Shown here in pieces: positions 8,436 to 16,034 of a stretch of DNA of 64,000 bases. The stretch is from Desulfovibrio sp. (GTDB lineage Bacteria > Desulfobacterota > Desulfovibrionia > Desulfovibrionales > Desulfovibrionaceae). Below the pieces are notes generated by a model, which worked only from the letters and a program-made list of their open reading frames with translations, ran no database searches and was not told the DNA's origin. The position numbers and the translations under genes are program-made. Where the stretch lies: NCBI RefSeq assembly GCF_009712225.1, contig NZ_WASP01000005.1:62001-126000 (forward strand), given 5' to 3'. The stretch's first letter is position 1; each line of letters begins with the position of its first letter.

Positions 8436-9416
8436 ATGACACCAACTACCCCGGACACCGCACTTTCTCTTGCCACTCTCTGGCATTCGCTTGGCTGGCC
8501 GCTGCTGCGTCTGTTGCTGGGTCTGGCTGTGGGCCTGCTGGTGGCAAACCTGCTGGAAGCCCTGCGCTGGACACGCCATCTGGCCCGTCTGGCCGCACCG
8601 CTGGCGCGGACCGCCCACCTGCGTGATGTGGCGGGCGCGAGCTTTTCACTGGCGTTCATCTCGCCCGCAGCCGCCAACGGTCTGCTTTCTGACAGCCACA
8701 ACATCGGCGAACTCTCAAACACCGAGCTCATGCTGGCAAACCTGTTCAACAGCCTGCCCGCCTATCTTGTACACACGCCCACCATTTTTCTGCTCACGTG
8801 GCCAGTGCTGGGAACCCCCGCCCTGGTGTACGTGGCCCTGACCCTTGTGGCGGCTGCCGGGCGCACGGGCTTTACCATTCTGCTGTCGCGCCAACTTTTG
8901 CCACCACCACCGGCGGGCTGTATTGCCTGCAAGAGCCTCAAGGAGCAGGGTACTTCGTGGGGCGATGCCCTTCGCAAGGCATGGCAGCGCTTTTTACGCC
9001 GCCTGCCCAAGCTGGTGTACTTCACAGTGCCCATCTACGTGCTTATGTTCTATTTGCAGCGGTATGGCTATTTTGCCCTGGCCGAGGCATGGCTGGCCGA
9101 CCACATGGGCTGGCTCTCCTTTTTGAAGCCGCAGGCCATGGGCATTATTGTGCTGCATCTGGCGGCAGAACTGGGAGCGGCCCTTGGTGCTGCTGGCAGT
9201 GTGCTGCAAACCGGCGGGCTTTCGCCGCGTGACGTGGTGCTGGCCCTCATGGTGGGCAATATTCTCTCCACGCCCATGCGCGCAATACGGCACCAGTTTC
9301 CGTCGTACTCGGGATTTTTCCGGCCCGCACTGGCACTGAGGCTCATTCTGGCCAATCAGGGACTGCGGGCCGCAAGCATGGCCGTTGTTACCGTTGCCTA
9401 TTACTTTTGCTCGTAA
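8436..9416 (+). CDS. nucleoside-recognition (Gate) domain membrane protein
   Basis: An integral membrane protein of 326 residues with about eight hydrophobic segments. Segments such as GASFSLAFISPAAANGLLSD, the repeated FNSLPAYLVHTPTIFLLTWP and the C-terminal GLSPRDVVLALMVGNIL match the Gate/nucleoside-recognition family. That family also includes the spore maturation proteins SpmA and SpmB. A cytoplasmic loop near residue 165 carries CIAC, an unusual cysteine pair. The next gene starts 10 bp downstream, so it is probably co-transcribed with the C_GCAxxG_C_C and ThiS-like genes. The transported substrate is unknown. Confidence 0.75.
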   Translation: MTPTTPDTALSLATLWHSLGWPLLRLLLGLAVGLLVANLLEALRWTRHLARLAAPLARTAHLRDVAGASFSLAFISPAAANGLLSDSHNIGELSNTELMLANLFNSLPAYLVHTPTIFLLTWPVLGTPALVYVALTLVAAAGRTGFTILLSRQLLPPPPAGCIACKSLKEQGTSWGDALRKAWQRFLRRLPKLVYFTVPIYVLMFYLQRYGYFALAEAWLADHMGWLSFLKPQAMGIIVLHLAAELGAALGAAGSVLQTGGLSPRDVVLALMVGNILSTPMRAIRHQFPSYSGFFRPALALRLILANQGLRAASMAVVTVAYYFCS

Positions 9417-9426
9417 GGATGGGGAG

Positions 9427-9867
9427 ATGAGCCAGACACCAGAGCTTGAGGAAGTGCAGGAGAATTTCAACATGGGCATAATCTGCGCCCAGCAGGTGCT
9501 GGCCCATTTTGCCGACCGGCTTAACCTGCCTGAAGAAACCGCCCTCCGCGTGGCATCTGCCTTTGGCGCAGGCATGGGCAAGGCCGAAGTATGCGGCTGT
9601 GTTTCGGGCGCGCTCATGGTGCTGGGCCTCATGCACGGGCCAAGCGGCCCCTGCCCCCGCCCGCAGAAAGAAACCTTTTACGCCCGGCGCGACGCCTTTA
9701 CCGAGGCATTTGCCAAGGCTCACGGCAGCATGCAGTGCCGGGGCATTCTGGGGCACGACCTCACCACGCCCGAGGGCATGGCCGCCGTGCGCAAGGAAAA
9801 CCTGTTCATAAAAACATGCGCGCCCATTGTTTGCGCAACCTGCGCGCTGCTTGAAGAATACCTTTAG
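9427..9867 (+). CDS. C_GCAxxG_C_C family (redox-type) protein
   Basis: The 146-residue product starts at MSQTPELEEV; GGGGAG lies just upstream. It carries the cysteine pattern that names the family: Cys in GIICAQQVL, then VCGCVSGALMVLGL, CRGILG and a C-terminal CAPIVCATCALLEEYL. Several glycines around the second motif are conserved. Family members are small soluble proteins suspected of binding a metal cluster or doing thiol chemistry, but no reaction is established. It lies between a Gate-domain permease and a ThiS-like protein with gaps of about 10 bp, which suggests one operon. Confidence 0.85.
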   Translation: MSQTPELEEVQENFNMGIICAQQVLAHFADRLNLPEETALRVASAFGAGMGKAEVCGCVSGALMVLGLMHGPSGPCPRPQKETFYARRDAFTEAFAKAHGSMQCRGILGHDLTTPEGMAAVRKENLFIKTCAPIVCATCALLEEYL

Positions 9868-9877
9868 GAGCATCACA

Positions 9878-10192
9878 ATGACCGACACCACCGCCATGGC
9901 TGCCGAAACCCCGGCCACCGAACCAGTCGCCCCCGTGGCAGCCGCCACGTACGCCCCCCATATTCAGGTTATCAAACCCGAACACACTGGCGCACGCGTC
10001 ACCGTGCTGGTGCAGCCGGAAGAAAAGCATCTTTCCATGCCCCGCCCCAAAACCTCGCGCCAGCTGCTTGCAGCCCTTGGCCTGGCAGAGGAAACAGCCC
10101 TTGTGGCCCGCGAAGGCCAGCTGCTTACCCCTGACCGCCATATATGGCCTGGCGACAACCTGCTTGTGCGCAAGGTGGCCTCTTCTGGCTAG
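9878..10192 (+). CDS. ThiS/MoaD-like small sulfur-carrier-fold protein
   Basis: A 104-residue product from an ATG with TAGGAG upstream. The first 35 residues are Ala/Pro/Thr-rich and probably disordered. The remaining 65 look like a beta-grasp ThiS/MoaD domain: a strand ARVTVLVQP, a helix TSRQLLAALGL, then VAREGQLLTPDRHIWPGDNL and LLVRKVASSG. The chain ends Ser-Gly instead of the Gly-Gly that sulfur carriers need for thiocarboxylation, so activity as a carrier is uncertain. It follows the C_GCAxxG_C_C gene by 10 bp, so a joint sulfur- or metal-related role is possible but unproven. Confidence 0.6.
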   Translation: MTDTTAMAAETPATEPVAPVAAATYAPHIQVIKPEHTGARVTVLVQPEEKHLSMPRPKTSRQLLAALGLAEETALVAREGQLLTPDRHIWPGDNLLVRKVASSG

Positions 10193-10234
10193 CTCTGCCT
10201 TGCCGCCACAAGCGGAAAATGGTAACCGCAATAT

Positions 10235-10909
10235 ATGCTAAACCTAGATATTTCTCAGGTGCTGAGCACCCTGGCTGTGGCCGCTGTACCCGCTTTGCTG
10301 GGCATCATCCTGCACGAGGTGGCCCACGGTTGGGTGGCCTATCGCTGTGGCGACCCCACGGCCAAGTTCATGGGACGCCTGACCCTGAACCCCCTGCCGC
10401 ACATCGACCCCATGGGGCTGCTGGCCTTTGTGCTCACCAGCCTTTCCGGGGCCTTTGTCTTTGGCTGGGCCAAGCCCGTGCCAGTCAACCCCCGCTACTT
10501 CCGCAATCCCGCAAAAGAGATGATGCTGGTGGCACTTGCCGGACCACTCACAAACTTTTTGCTGGCAACACTTTTTGGTCTTTTGCTGTGGGCGGTGATT
10601 CACATTTTCCCACCACAGCAATGGCTTCACAGCAGCAGCTACGTTTTTGCCCTCAAGACCATACAGACCGGCGTTATCATTAATTTTGGTCTGGGCTGGC
10701 TGAATCTGATTCCCATTCCTCCACTGGACGGCAGCAAGGTCGTGGCCTATTTTTTGCCCCCAAACGCCTCATATCGTTACCTGAGCATTGAGCGTTACGG
10801 CTTTGTCATTCTTTTGTTGTTGCTGTTTACCGGTGCGCTTGGTCTGGTGCTGGGGCCGCTGGTCAGTGGAAGCGCCGTAGGTCTGCTCTCGCTTTTGGGC
10901 ATAATCTAG
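10235..10909 (+). CDS. site-2 protease family (M50) membrane metallopeptidase
   Basis: A 224-residue membrane protein with the zinc-binding HEVAH motif at 27-31 inside the first membrane segment and the second zinc ligand in NLIPIPPLDGSK at about 157-168. Six hydrophobic segments are visible. The compact form without a PDZ domain matches the short M50 family common in anaerobes, whose substrates are mostly unknown. A possible start at 10235 lacks a strong ribosome-binding site. It is followed by ruvX after 75 bp. Confidence 0.9.
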   Translation: MLNLDISQVLSTLAVAAVPALLGIILHEVAHGWVAYRCGDPTAKFMGRLTLNPLPHIDPMGLLAFVLTSLSGAFVFGWAKPVPVNPRYFRNPAKEMMLVALAGPLTNFLLATLFGLLLWAVIHIFPPQQWLHSSSYVFALKTIQTGVIINFGLGWLNLIPIPPLDGSKVVAYFLPPNASYRYLSIERYGFVILLLLLFTGALGLVLGPLVSGSAVGLLSLLGII

Positions 10910-10984
10910 GCCACCACTCCATGAACGGTACTGACGTGCACTTTTTCCAGCAACACGCGCAATTGCGCGCATAAGAGGCCTGCA

Positions 10985-11422
10985 GTGAAATTCGTTGGCG
11001 TAGACTACGGCCTGGCCCGCACCGGGCTTGCCGTATCCGACCCGGAAGGACGGCTGGCCTTTCCCCTGATGACCTTGCGGCTCGAGGATTTTTCTGACCG
11101 CAAAGCCTTTCTGGCAGCTCTGGCCGAGCGCATTGTCGAAGCCGGAGCCGAGGCTGTTGTGGTGGGCCTGCCCCTTACCCTTGATGGCGAGGAAAGCCTC
11201 ACCACCCGCCAGATCCGCAATGTTACCGAGCGCCTAAAGCGCCGGGTATCTCTGCCTTTTTTCTTTATGATGGAAGCGCTGAGCTCTCAGGAGGCGTGGT
11301 CAGACCTGCGTGATGCCGGTCTGAAAGTGCGCAAACGCAAGGCCGTGCTTGACCAGCAGGCCGCCGTGCGCATTCTTTCCTCCTTTCTTTCGCTTGCGCC
11401 GCAAGACCGGAGACCCGCATGA
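10985..11422 (+). CDS. ruvX: RuvX/YqgF family Holliday junction resolvase-like protein
   Basis: The 145-residue product has the RNase H-like fold of RuvX/YqgF, which takes part in 16S rRNA 5' maturation and was proposed to resolve Holliday junctions. The first acidic residue is D7 in GVDYGLARTG, and the VVVGLPLTLDG strand and the C-terminal KAVLDQQAAVRIL with its Asp are present. The usual DER(L/F)(T/S)(T/S) motif is replaced by MEALSS, keeping the Glu but losing the Asp and Arg. The stop overlaps the mltG start by four bases (ATGA), which indicates translational coupling. Confidence 0.88.
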   Translation: MKFVGVDYGLARTGLAVSDPEGRLAFPLMTLRLEDFSDRKAFLAALAERIVEAGAEAVVVGLPLTLDGEESLTTRQIRNVTERLKRRVSLPFFFMMEALSSQEAWSDLRDAGLKVRKRKAVLDQQAAVRILSSFLSLAPQDRRPA

Positions 11423-12489
11423 AAATACTGATGCGCACGCTTGGGCTGCTCTTTGTGCTGGCCCTGGCAGGTGGGGGCTGGGTGGCCTATGAGGCCCACA
11501 CCTTCCTCAACACCGCGCCCGAAACCCCTGGCCGCGACGTTTTTTATGATGTTCCCGCCGGGGCACGACTGGCGCAGGTGAGTGCCGGGCTCGCCAAGCT
11601 GGGTGTGGTAACCGATGCCCGCAAACTTGACCTGCTGGCCCGCTATAAAAAGTGGGAGAACCGCCTTCAGGCTGGCCGTTTTGCGCTCAATACCGGCTGG
11701 CTGCCCGAAAAAGTGCTGGACGAGCTGGTCAACGGGCACCCGGTGCTTTACCGCGTTACCGTGCCAGAGGGTCTGTCCTGGTGGCAGACAGGCAAGGTGC
11801 TTGAAGAAGCCGGACTTGTCGTTTTTGAAGATTTCCGCAAGGTTGTGACCGACCCGGACTTTTTGCGCCATTACGGCATACCCTTTGCCACGGCTGAGGG
11901 TTTTTTGATGCCCGACACGTATCTGCTCAAAAAAAATGAAGTTATCGACATGGCTCAGGCCAGGGCCGTGGCCGGACGCATGGTGGACAACTTCTGGCGC
12001 AAGACGGCGGCCGTATGGCCCGATGGCAAAAAACCGGGGCCGGGACAGGCAGACCAGCTCAAAACGTGGATGATTCTTGCTTCCATAGTCGAAAAGGAAA
12101 CCGGCATTGATGCCGAGCGCGCCCGCGTGGCGGGCGTGTACCAGAACCGCATCAACAAGGGCATGCTGCTTCAGGCCGACCCCACGGTGGTCTACGGGCT
12201 TGGCCCGGCATTTGACGGCAACTTGCGCCGCCGCGATCTGGACGACGCCAACAACCTGTACAATACCTATCAGCGCCCCGGCCTGCCGCCGGGGCCCATC
12301 TGCTCGTTCGGAGCGGCCGCGCTGGCGGCAGCCGTGCGCCCCGAGGCGCACAACTATCTGTATTTTGTGGCTAAATTTGATGGTGGCGAGCACGTATTTT
12401 CCACCAACCTCACCGACCACAACAAGGCTGTGCGGCAGTACCTGCAAAACCGCCGTAGCGCCAAGCCCGCCGCGCCCGACGCGCGCTGA
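11419..12489 (+). CDS. mltG: endolytic peptidoglycan transglycosylase MltG
   Basis: An inner-membrane lytic transglycosylase that cuts nascent glycan strands and so limits their length. The 356-residue protein has one N-terminal membrane anchor (residues about 5-25) and a periplasmic YceG domain. The catalytic Glu is in ASIVEKETG near 226. The following segment, RVAGVYQNRINKGMLLQADP, then TYQRPGLPPGPICSFG, matches the family closely. It overlaps ruvX by four bases and is followed at 10 bp by a small unknown gene. The ruvX-mltG pairing is common in bacteria. Confidence 0.95.
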   Translation: MKILMRTLGLLFVLALAGGGWVAYEAHTFLNTAPETPGRDVFYDVPAGARLAQVSAGLAKLGVVTDARKLDLLARYKKWENRLQAGRFALNTGWLPEKVLDELVNGHPVLYRVTVPEGLSWWQTGKVLEEAGLVVFEDFRKVVTDPDFLRHYGIPFATAEGFLMPDTYLLKKNEVIDMAQARAVAGRMVDNFWRKTAAVWPDGKKPGPGQADQLKTWMILASIVEKETGIDAERARVAGVYQNRINKGMLLQADPTVVYGLGPAFDGNLRRRDLDDANNLYNTYQRPGLPPGPICSFGAAALAAAVRPEAHNYLYFVAKFDGGEHVFSTNLTDHNKAVRQYLQNRRSAKPAAPDAR

Positions 12490-12499
12490 GGAGGCTCCT

Positions 12500-12736
12500 G
12501 TGAAGTACCTCATCGTTGAAGATTTTTCCGGTCAGGAAGTCCCCTTTATCTTTCCCCGCCGTGTAGACCACAGCGACATGCGCGAACAGCTGCCCTACAG
12601 CCGCGTGGTCTCCGCCGGTTTTGTGGAGCTGGGTCCCTCCGGCTTTGCCTGCACGGGTGGCAACCCCGAGTTGCAACTCAAGGCCAGACCGCAAGAGGAC
12701 GCGGCCATCATAGCCGAGGCCCTGCGACAACGCTGA
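12500..12736 (+). CDS. small protein of unknown function (78 aa, GTG start)
   Basis: The frame opens at a GTG with GAGGAGG six bases upstream, ten bases after the mltG stop, so co-translation is likely. The product begins VKYLIVEDFSGQEVPFIFPR (Met in vivo) and is acidic, with no membrane segment. The sequence VVSAGFVELGPSGFACTGGN is followed by a helical end with EDAAIIAEALRQR. The pattern resembles small phage-tail or baseplate-associated accessory proteins and also many orphan proteins, so no function is claimed. Confidence 0.65.
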   Translation: MKYLIVEDFSGQEVPFIFPRRVDHSDMREQLPYSRVVSAGFVELGPSGFACTGGNPELQLKARPQEDAAIIAEALRQR

Positions 12737-12798
12737 CCAGCTGACCGCCCGGTCATCTGACAGCAAGCACCATTGGCCGAACCTGCACGGAGAGCACC

Positions 12799-14448
12799 AT
12801 GCCCAAGCCGCAGCCGAGCATGCCCGGCCTTGTCATAGGCGGCACGGGCAGCAATTCCGGCAAAACCACACTTACCCTGGCCCTGCTCTGCGCCCTGCAT
12901 GAGCGGGGTCTTGTGGCGCGGGCTGCCAAAACAGGGCCAGACTACATTGACGCGGCTTTTCACGCCAACCTCACCGGCCAGCCCGCCGCCAACCTCGACA
13001 CGTGGATGTGCCGCGAATCAGCGCCCTCACCCGCAGAGAGGCCTCTGGGTGGTGGTCGTAGTTCATCAACCGGGCTGCCTGCCGGTTTGAAGCGCATTTT
13101 TGCGCGCATGGCAACGCCAATCCAACCGCAGACAGTCCCCTTTGCTCTGGGCACGCCCGATGTTCTCGTTGTTGAAGGGGCCATGGGTCTGTTTGACGGC
13201 GGACACAAGGGCGTGGGCAGCACGGCCCATCTGGCTGCCCTGCTGGGCCTGCCCATACTGCTGGTACTCAATGCCGGAGGTATGGGGCAATCTGTTGCCG
13301 CGCTGGCCGAGGGCTTTCTGCACCACCGCCCCGCCTGGGCGAGAGTACGCCCCATGCGCTTTCTTGGCATGGTCTGCACCCATGTGGGCAGCACTCGCCA
13401 CGCCGAACTGTTGCGGCAGTCACTGGCCCCACTAAACAAAAGCAGCGGGGTTCCTCTGCTGGGGCTTATGCCACGGCAGGGCGCACCCACCCTGCCCGCC
13501 CGCCATCTTGGACTGGTTGAAGCCCGCGAGGTATTGCCCGGCGTAGACAGAAAAGCCCTGGCCCAATGGGCGGAAGACAACTGTGATATCGACCTGTTGC
13601 TGCGCAGGGCTGGCGCAGCTGCGCTGCGACGGATTCCGCCCGTAAAGGTCGTCACACCTGTTTCCCTGCCCCAAAAACAGCCTGAAATGCCGCCAGCCAA
13701 CAGCCCCGCGGCCCGGTTCTTTCCCGCCAGCACTGGCACAAGGCGCGGCAAGCGCTGCCTGCGCATCGGTATGGCCTGGGACGAAGCCTTCAGCTTCTGC
13801 TATGCCGACCTGCCCGCCGTGCTGGGCGAGCTCAAGGCCGAAGTGGTTCCCTTTTCTCCCTTGCGGGATACCAGCCCCCCAGCCGGTTGCGCGGGTCTAT
13901 ACTTTCCCGGCGGCTACCCCGAGCTGCACGCGGACCGCATTGCGGACAATGCTGCAATGCGCGCGACCCTGCACAGCCTTGCCGCCCAGAGCATGCCCAT
14001 TTATGGCGAATGCGGGGGCTACATGTACCTTATGCGCTCGCTGCTGCTGAACGGGCAGCAATACGCCATGAGCGGCCTGCTTCCCCGTAGCTGCATTCTG
14101 GGGCAAACCAAGGCCGCGCTGGGCTACCGGGCCGCGCTGGCACTGGCCGACTGGCCTACGGCCAGCAACCGCACTTCCAGCCCCCCTGAAAACAGCGCAC
14201 CAGCCCGCCCCCTGTGGGTGCGCGGTCACGAATTTCATTATGCGCAGGAACAACCAGACCCCCTGCCAGCCCAGTGCAGCCTCCTGTGGCAGCTGCACGA
14301 CAGCCAAGGCCGCCTGTTGCGAGCCGACGGCTGCCGCACGGGCTCTGTGGCGGGCTCGTGGCTGCACTGCTACCCCGAAGGCTCACGCCGCTTCTGGCGG
14401 GCATGGTTGGGCCTTTGCTCGGCTTACCTTTCAGCCCAAGGCACGTAA
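12799..14448 (+). CDS. cbiA: cobyrinate a,c-diamide synthase
   Basis: The enzyme amidates the a and c side chains of cobyrinate using ATP and glutamine, a step of anaerobic cobalamin synthesis in the cytoplasm. The 549-residue protein has an N-terminal P-loop domain (GGTGSNSGKTTLTLALL, then KTGPDYIDAAFH and VVEGAMGLFDG). A C-terminal glutamine amidotransferase domain follows, with the nucleophile Cys in YGECGGYMYLM after LYFPGGYPELHAD. The linker near 285-320 is Pro/Ala-rich. An insertion with GLPAGLKR near residue 95 makes it longer than the usual 450-470. cbiC follows after seven bases. Confidence 0.94.
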   Translation: MPKPQPSMPGLVIGGTGSNSGKTTLTLALLCALHERGLVARAAKTGPDYIDAAFHANLTGQPAANLDTWMCRESAPSPAERPLGGGRSSSTGLPAGLKRIFARMATPIQPQTVPFALGTPDVLVVEGAMGLFDGGHKGVGSTAHLAALLGLPILLVLNAGGMGQSVAALAEGFLHHRPAWARVRPMRFLGMVCTHVGSTRHAELLRQSLAPLNKSSGVPLLGLMPRQGAPTLPARHLGLVEAREVLPGVDRKALAQWAEDNCDIDLLLRRAGAAALRRIPPVKVVTPVSLPQKQPEMPPANSPAARFFPASTGTRRGKRCLRIGMAWDEAFSFCYADLPAVLGELKAEVVPFSPLRDTSPPAGCAGLYFPGGYPELHADRIADNAAMRATLHSLAAQSMPIYGECGGYMYLMRSLLLNGQQYAMSGLLPRSCILGQTKAALGYRAALALADWPTASNRTSSPPENSAPARPLWVRGHEFHYAQEQPDPLPAQCSLLWQLHDSQGRLLRADGCRTGSVAGSWLHCYPEGSRRFWRAWLGLCSAYLSAQGT

Positions 14449-14455
14449 GGACATC

Positions 14456-15148
14456 ATGACGCACACCACCACTTGTGCTCCCTCTGTGGAGCTCGACCCG
14501 GCATGCACCCCGGCCCATATCGAAAATCGTTCGTTTGAAATCATTGATGCCGAAATTCCTGAACCACGCCCCTTTGAAGGCGCTCTGTGGAGCGTGGCCC
14601 GGCGCTGCATCCACACGCTCGGCGACACAGACATCCTGCGCGACCTGCGCCTGAGCAGTCAGGGTCTTGAGGCTGGCGTGGCAGCCCTGCTGGCGGGCTG
14701 CACGGTATACACCGACACGCGCATGGCTGCCGCCGGGCTACCCATGCGCCGCCTTGAACCGTTGGGCGTTACCGTTACGCCGCTCATGGCCCTGCCCGGT
14801 CTGGCAGAGCTTGCCGCAAGCCGCGGCACCACGCGCTCACGCGCGGGGCTTGAAAGCATTGCCCAGAACATGGGGGGCAATATTGTGGTGATCGGCAACG
14901 CACCCACTGCCCTGCTGGGACTGCTGGACGAGCTGGCCCAAGGGGCGCAACCGCCGGCCCTCATTGTGGGCATGCCCGTGGGCTTTGTGAATGCAGCCCA
15001 GTCAAAGGAGCTTCTGCGCCAGAGCCCGTGGGCACACTTTACCCTGCTGGGGCGCAAGGGTGGCTCTGCCGTGGCTGCAGCCTGCATTAACGCACTGGCA
15101 GATATTGCGCTGGAAAAGCGCGGCCTCCGGGATGTGGCAGCGCTGTAA
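14456..15148 (+). CDS. cbiC: precorrin-8X / cobalt-precorrin-8 methylmutase
   Basis: The 230-residue product starts at MTHTTTCAPS. It moves a methyl group from C-11 to C-12 of the corrin ring, giving cobyrinate, the substrate of CbiA. The family marks are RRCIHTLGDTDIL with the catalytic His, GCTVYTDTRMAAAGL, and the C-terminal VGMPVGFVNAAQSKELL. A further GRKGGSAVAAACINAL follows. The seven-base spacing from cbiA indicates co-transcription. No cobalamin riboswitch is recognisable upstream of cbiA, and the rest of the pathway is not in this window. Confidence 0.95.
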   Translation: MTHTTTCAPSVELDPACTPAHIENRSFEIIDAEIPEPRPFEGALWSVARRCIHTLGDTDILRDLRLSSQGLEAGVAALLAGCTVYTDTRMAAAGLPMRRLEPLGVTVTPLMALPGLAELAASRGTTRSRAGLESIAQNMGGNIVVIGNAPTALLGLLDELAQGAQPPALIVGMPVGFVNAAQSKELLRQSPWAHFTLLGRKGGSAVAAACINALADIALEKRGLRDVAAL

Positions 15149-15249
15149 GCCAACCCGCCCAACGCACATCATCACGGCACCTGACCAAGGGATTATCTGC
15201 AGACCAAGCCTTTAGATGCCTCTGTGCTGCTCTTGCTATTTTTTTAATA

Positions 15250-15274
15250 GCGCGCTATGAATTCCATAGCGCGC
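15250..15274. promoter_or_regulatory. perfect inverted repeat upstream of the tautomerase gene
   Basis: GCGCGCTATG and CATAGCGCGC form a perfect 10-bp inverted repeat around AATTC, 82 bp before the tautomerase ATG. A TATTTTTTTAAT stretch lies to its left, but no T run follows the hairpin on the side a terminator would need on either strand. An operator is therefore more likely than a terminator. Confidence 0.5.
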
Positions 15275-15356
15275 GCAAGAACAATCACCAACCGCGGCCC
15301 GCAACACGCATGCCGTGAGGGCGCAGGTCACAGAGTCAAACAGCAAGGAGAATCCC

Positions 15357-15551
15357 ATGCCTGTCATCACCATAGCCATGCACAGCACCACTGAAGAAGT
15401 GAAGAAGAACCTGATCGAAGGGCTGACTGCGGCCGCAGTGGCGGCCACGTCTGTCCCGCAGGAGAAGTTTGTGGTCTTTGTTGAGGAATATGAAACCGAC
15501 GCCATCGGCATCGGCGGGCGTACACTCAAGGCAATCAAGGCCGCCCAGTAA
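15357..15551 (+). CDS. 4-oxalocrotonate tautomerase family protein
   Basis: A 64-residue protein starting MPVITIAMHS; AAGGAG lies seven bases upstream. After loss of Met the N-terminal Pro becomes the catalytic base of the tautomerase superfamily. The length matches the 62-residue 4-oxalocrotonate tautomerases, which form hexamers. The Arg usually found near position 11 is not evident, so the natural substrate may differ. The gene converges on the HxlR-like regulator 33 bp away. Confidence 0.88.
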   Translation: MPVITIAMHSTTEEVKKNLIEGLTAAAVAATSVPQEKFVVFVEEYETDAIGIGGRTLKAIKAAQ

Positions 15552-15583
15552 GGCGCGGGATTGAATCTGCCGGTCAGACAAAC

Positions 15584-15991
15584 CTAACTGGAAGAGGTAT
15601 CCCCGGGGGAGGTTGCAGAAGCGAGCCTTTTGCTGAGCAGTTCGTTCCAGCGCTCGGCTTCCTCCGGGGCCACTTCCATGGCCCAGGCAATGGCCCAGGT
15701 TCCAAAGGGTTCCAGCAGCTGGTTCAGCTCAAGGCCCATATCGGTAAGGGCGTAGCCCTCGTCCGTGACGCACACAAGCCTGGCTTCGCGCAGTTCCTTC
15801 AGGCGGCTGTTGAGCACAGCCGGAGATATGGTTTCGCATACAGTCTGGAGGGCACGAAAGGTAGCAGGCCCATGCCGCAGCTGCCAGATGACGCCCATGG
15901 CCCAACGCTTGCCCAAGAGGTCAAAAAGCGCCATGAGCGGCATGCCGCTACGTGAACCGCGAACGGGTTTGCCTGGTTTGGGTATGCTCAT
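15584..15991 (-). CDS. HxlR-family winged-helix transcriptional regulator
   Basis: The 135-residue product is placed at MSIPKPGKPV, just before the conserved domain; a longer frame to 16132 overlaps the upstream gene. The HxlR pattern is clear: ALFDLLGKRWAMGVIWQL, then FRALQTVCETISPAVLNSRL, then the wing LVCVTDEGYALTDMG. The usual Cys before the first helix is absent. HxlR proteins often respond to aldehydes, quinones or thiols. It follows a membrane-protein gene by 43 bp on the same strand and may share its transcript. The palindrome at 15250 is a possible target. Confidence 0.82.
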   Translation of the reverse strand: MSIPKPGKPVRGSRSGMPLMALFDLLGKRWAMGVIWQLRHGPATFRALQTVCETISPAVLNSRLKELREARLVCVTDEGYALTDMGLELNQLLEPFGTWAIAWAMEVAPEEAERWNELLSKRLASATSPGDTSSS

Positions 15992-16034
15992 CTTTCTGCC
16001 ATAATATGCTTCGCCGCCAGATGGTTGGTCGGCG

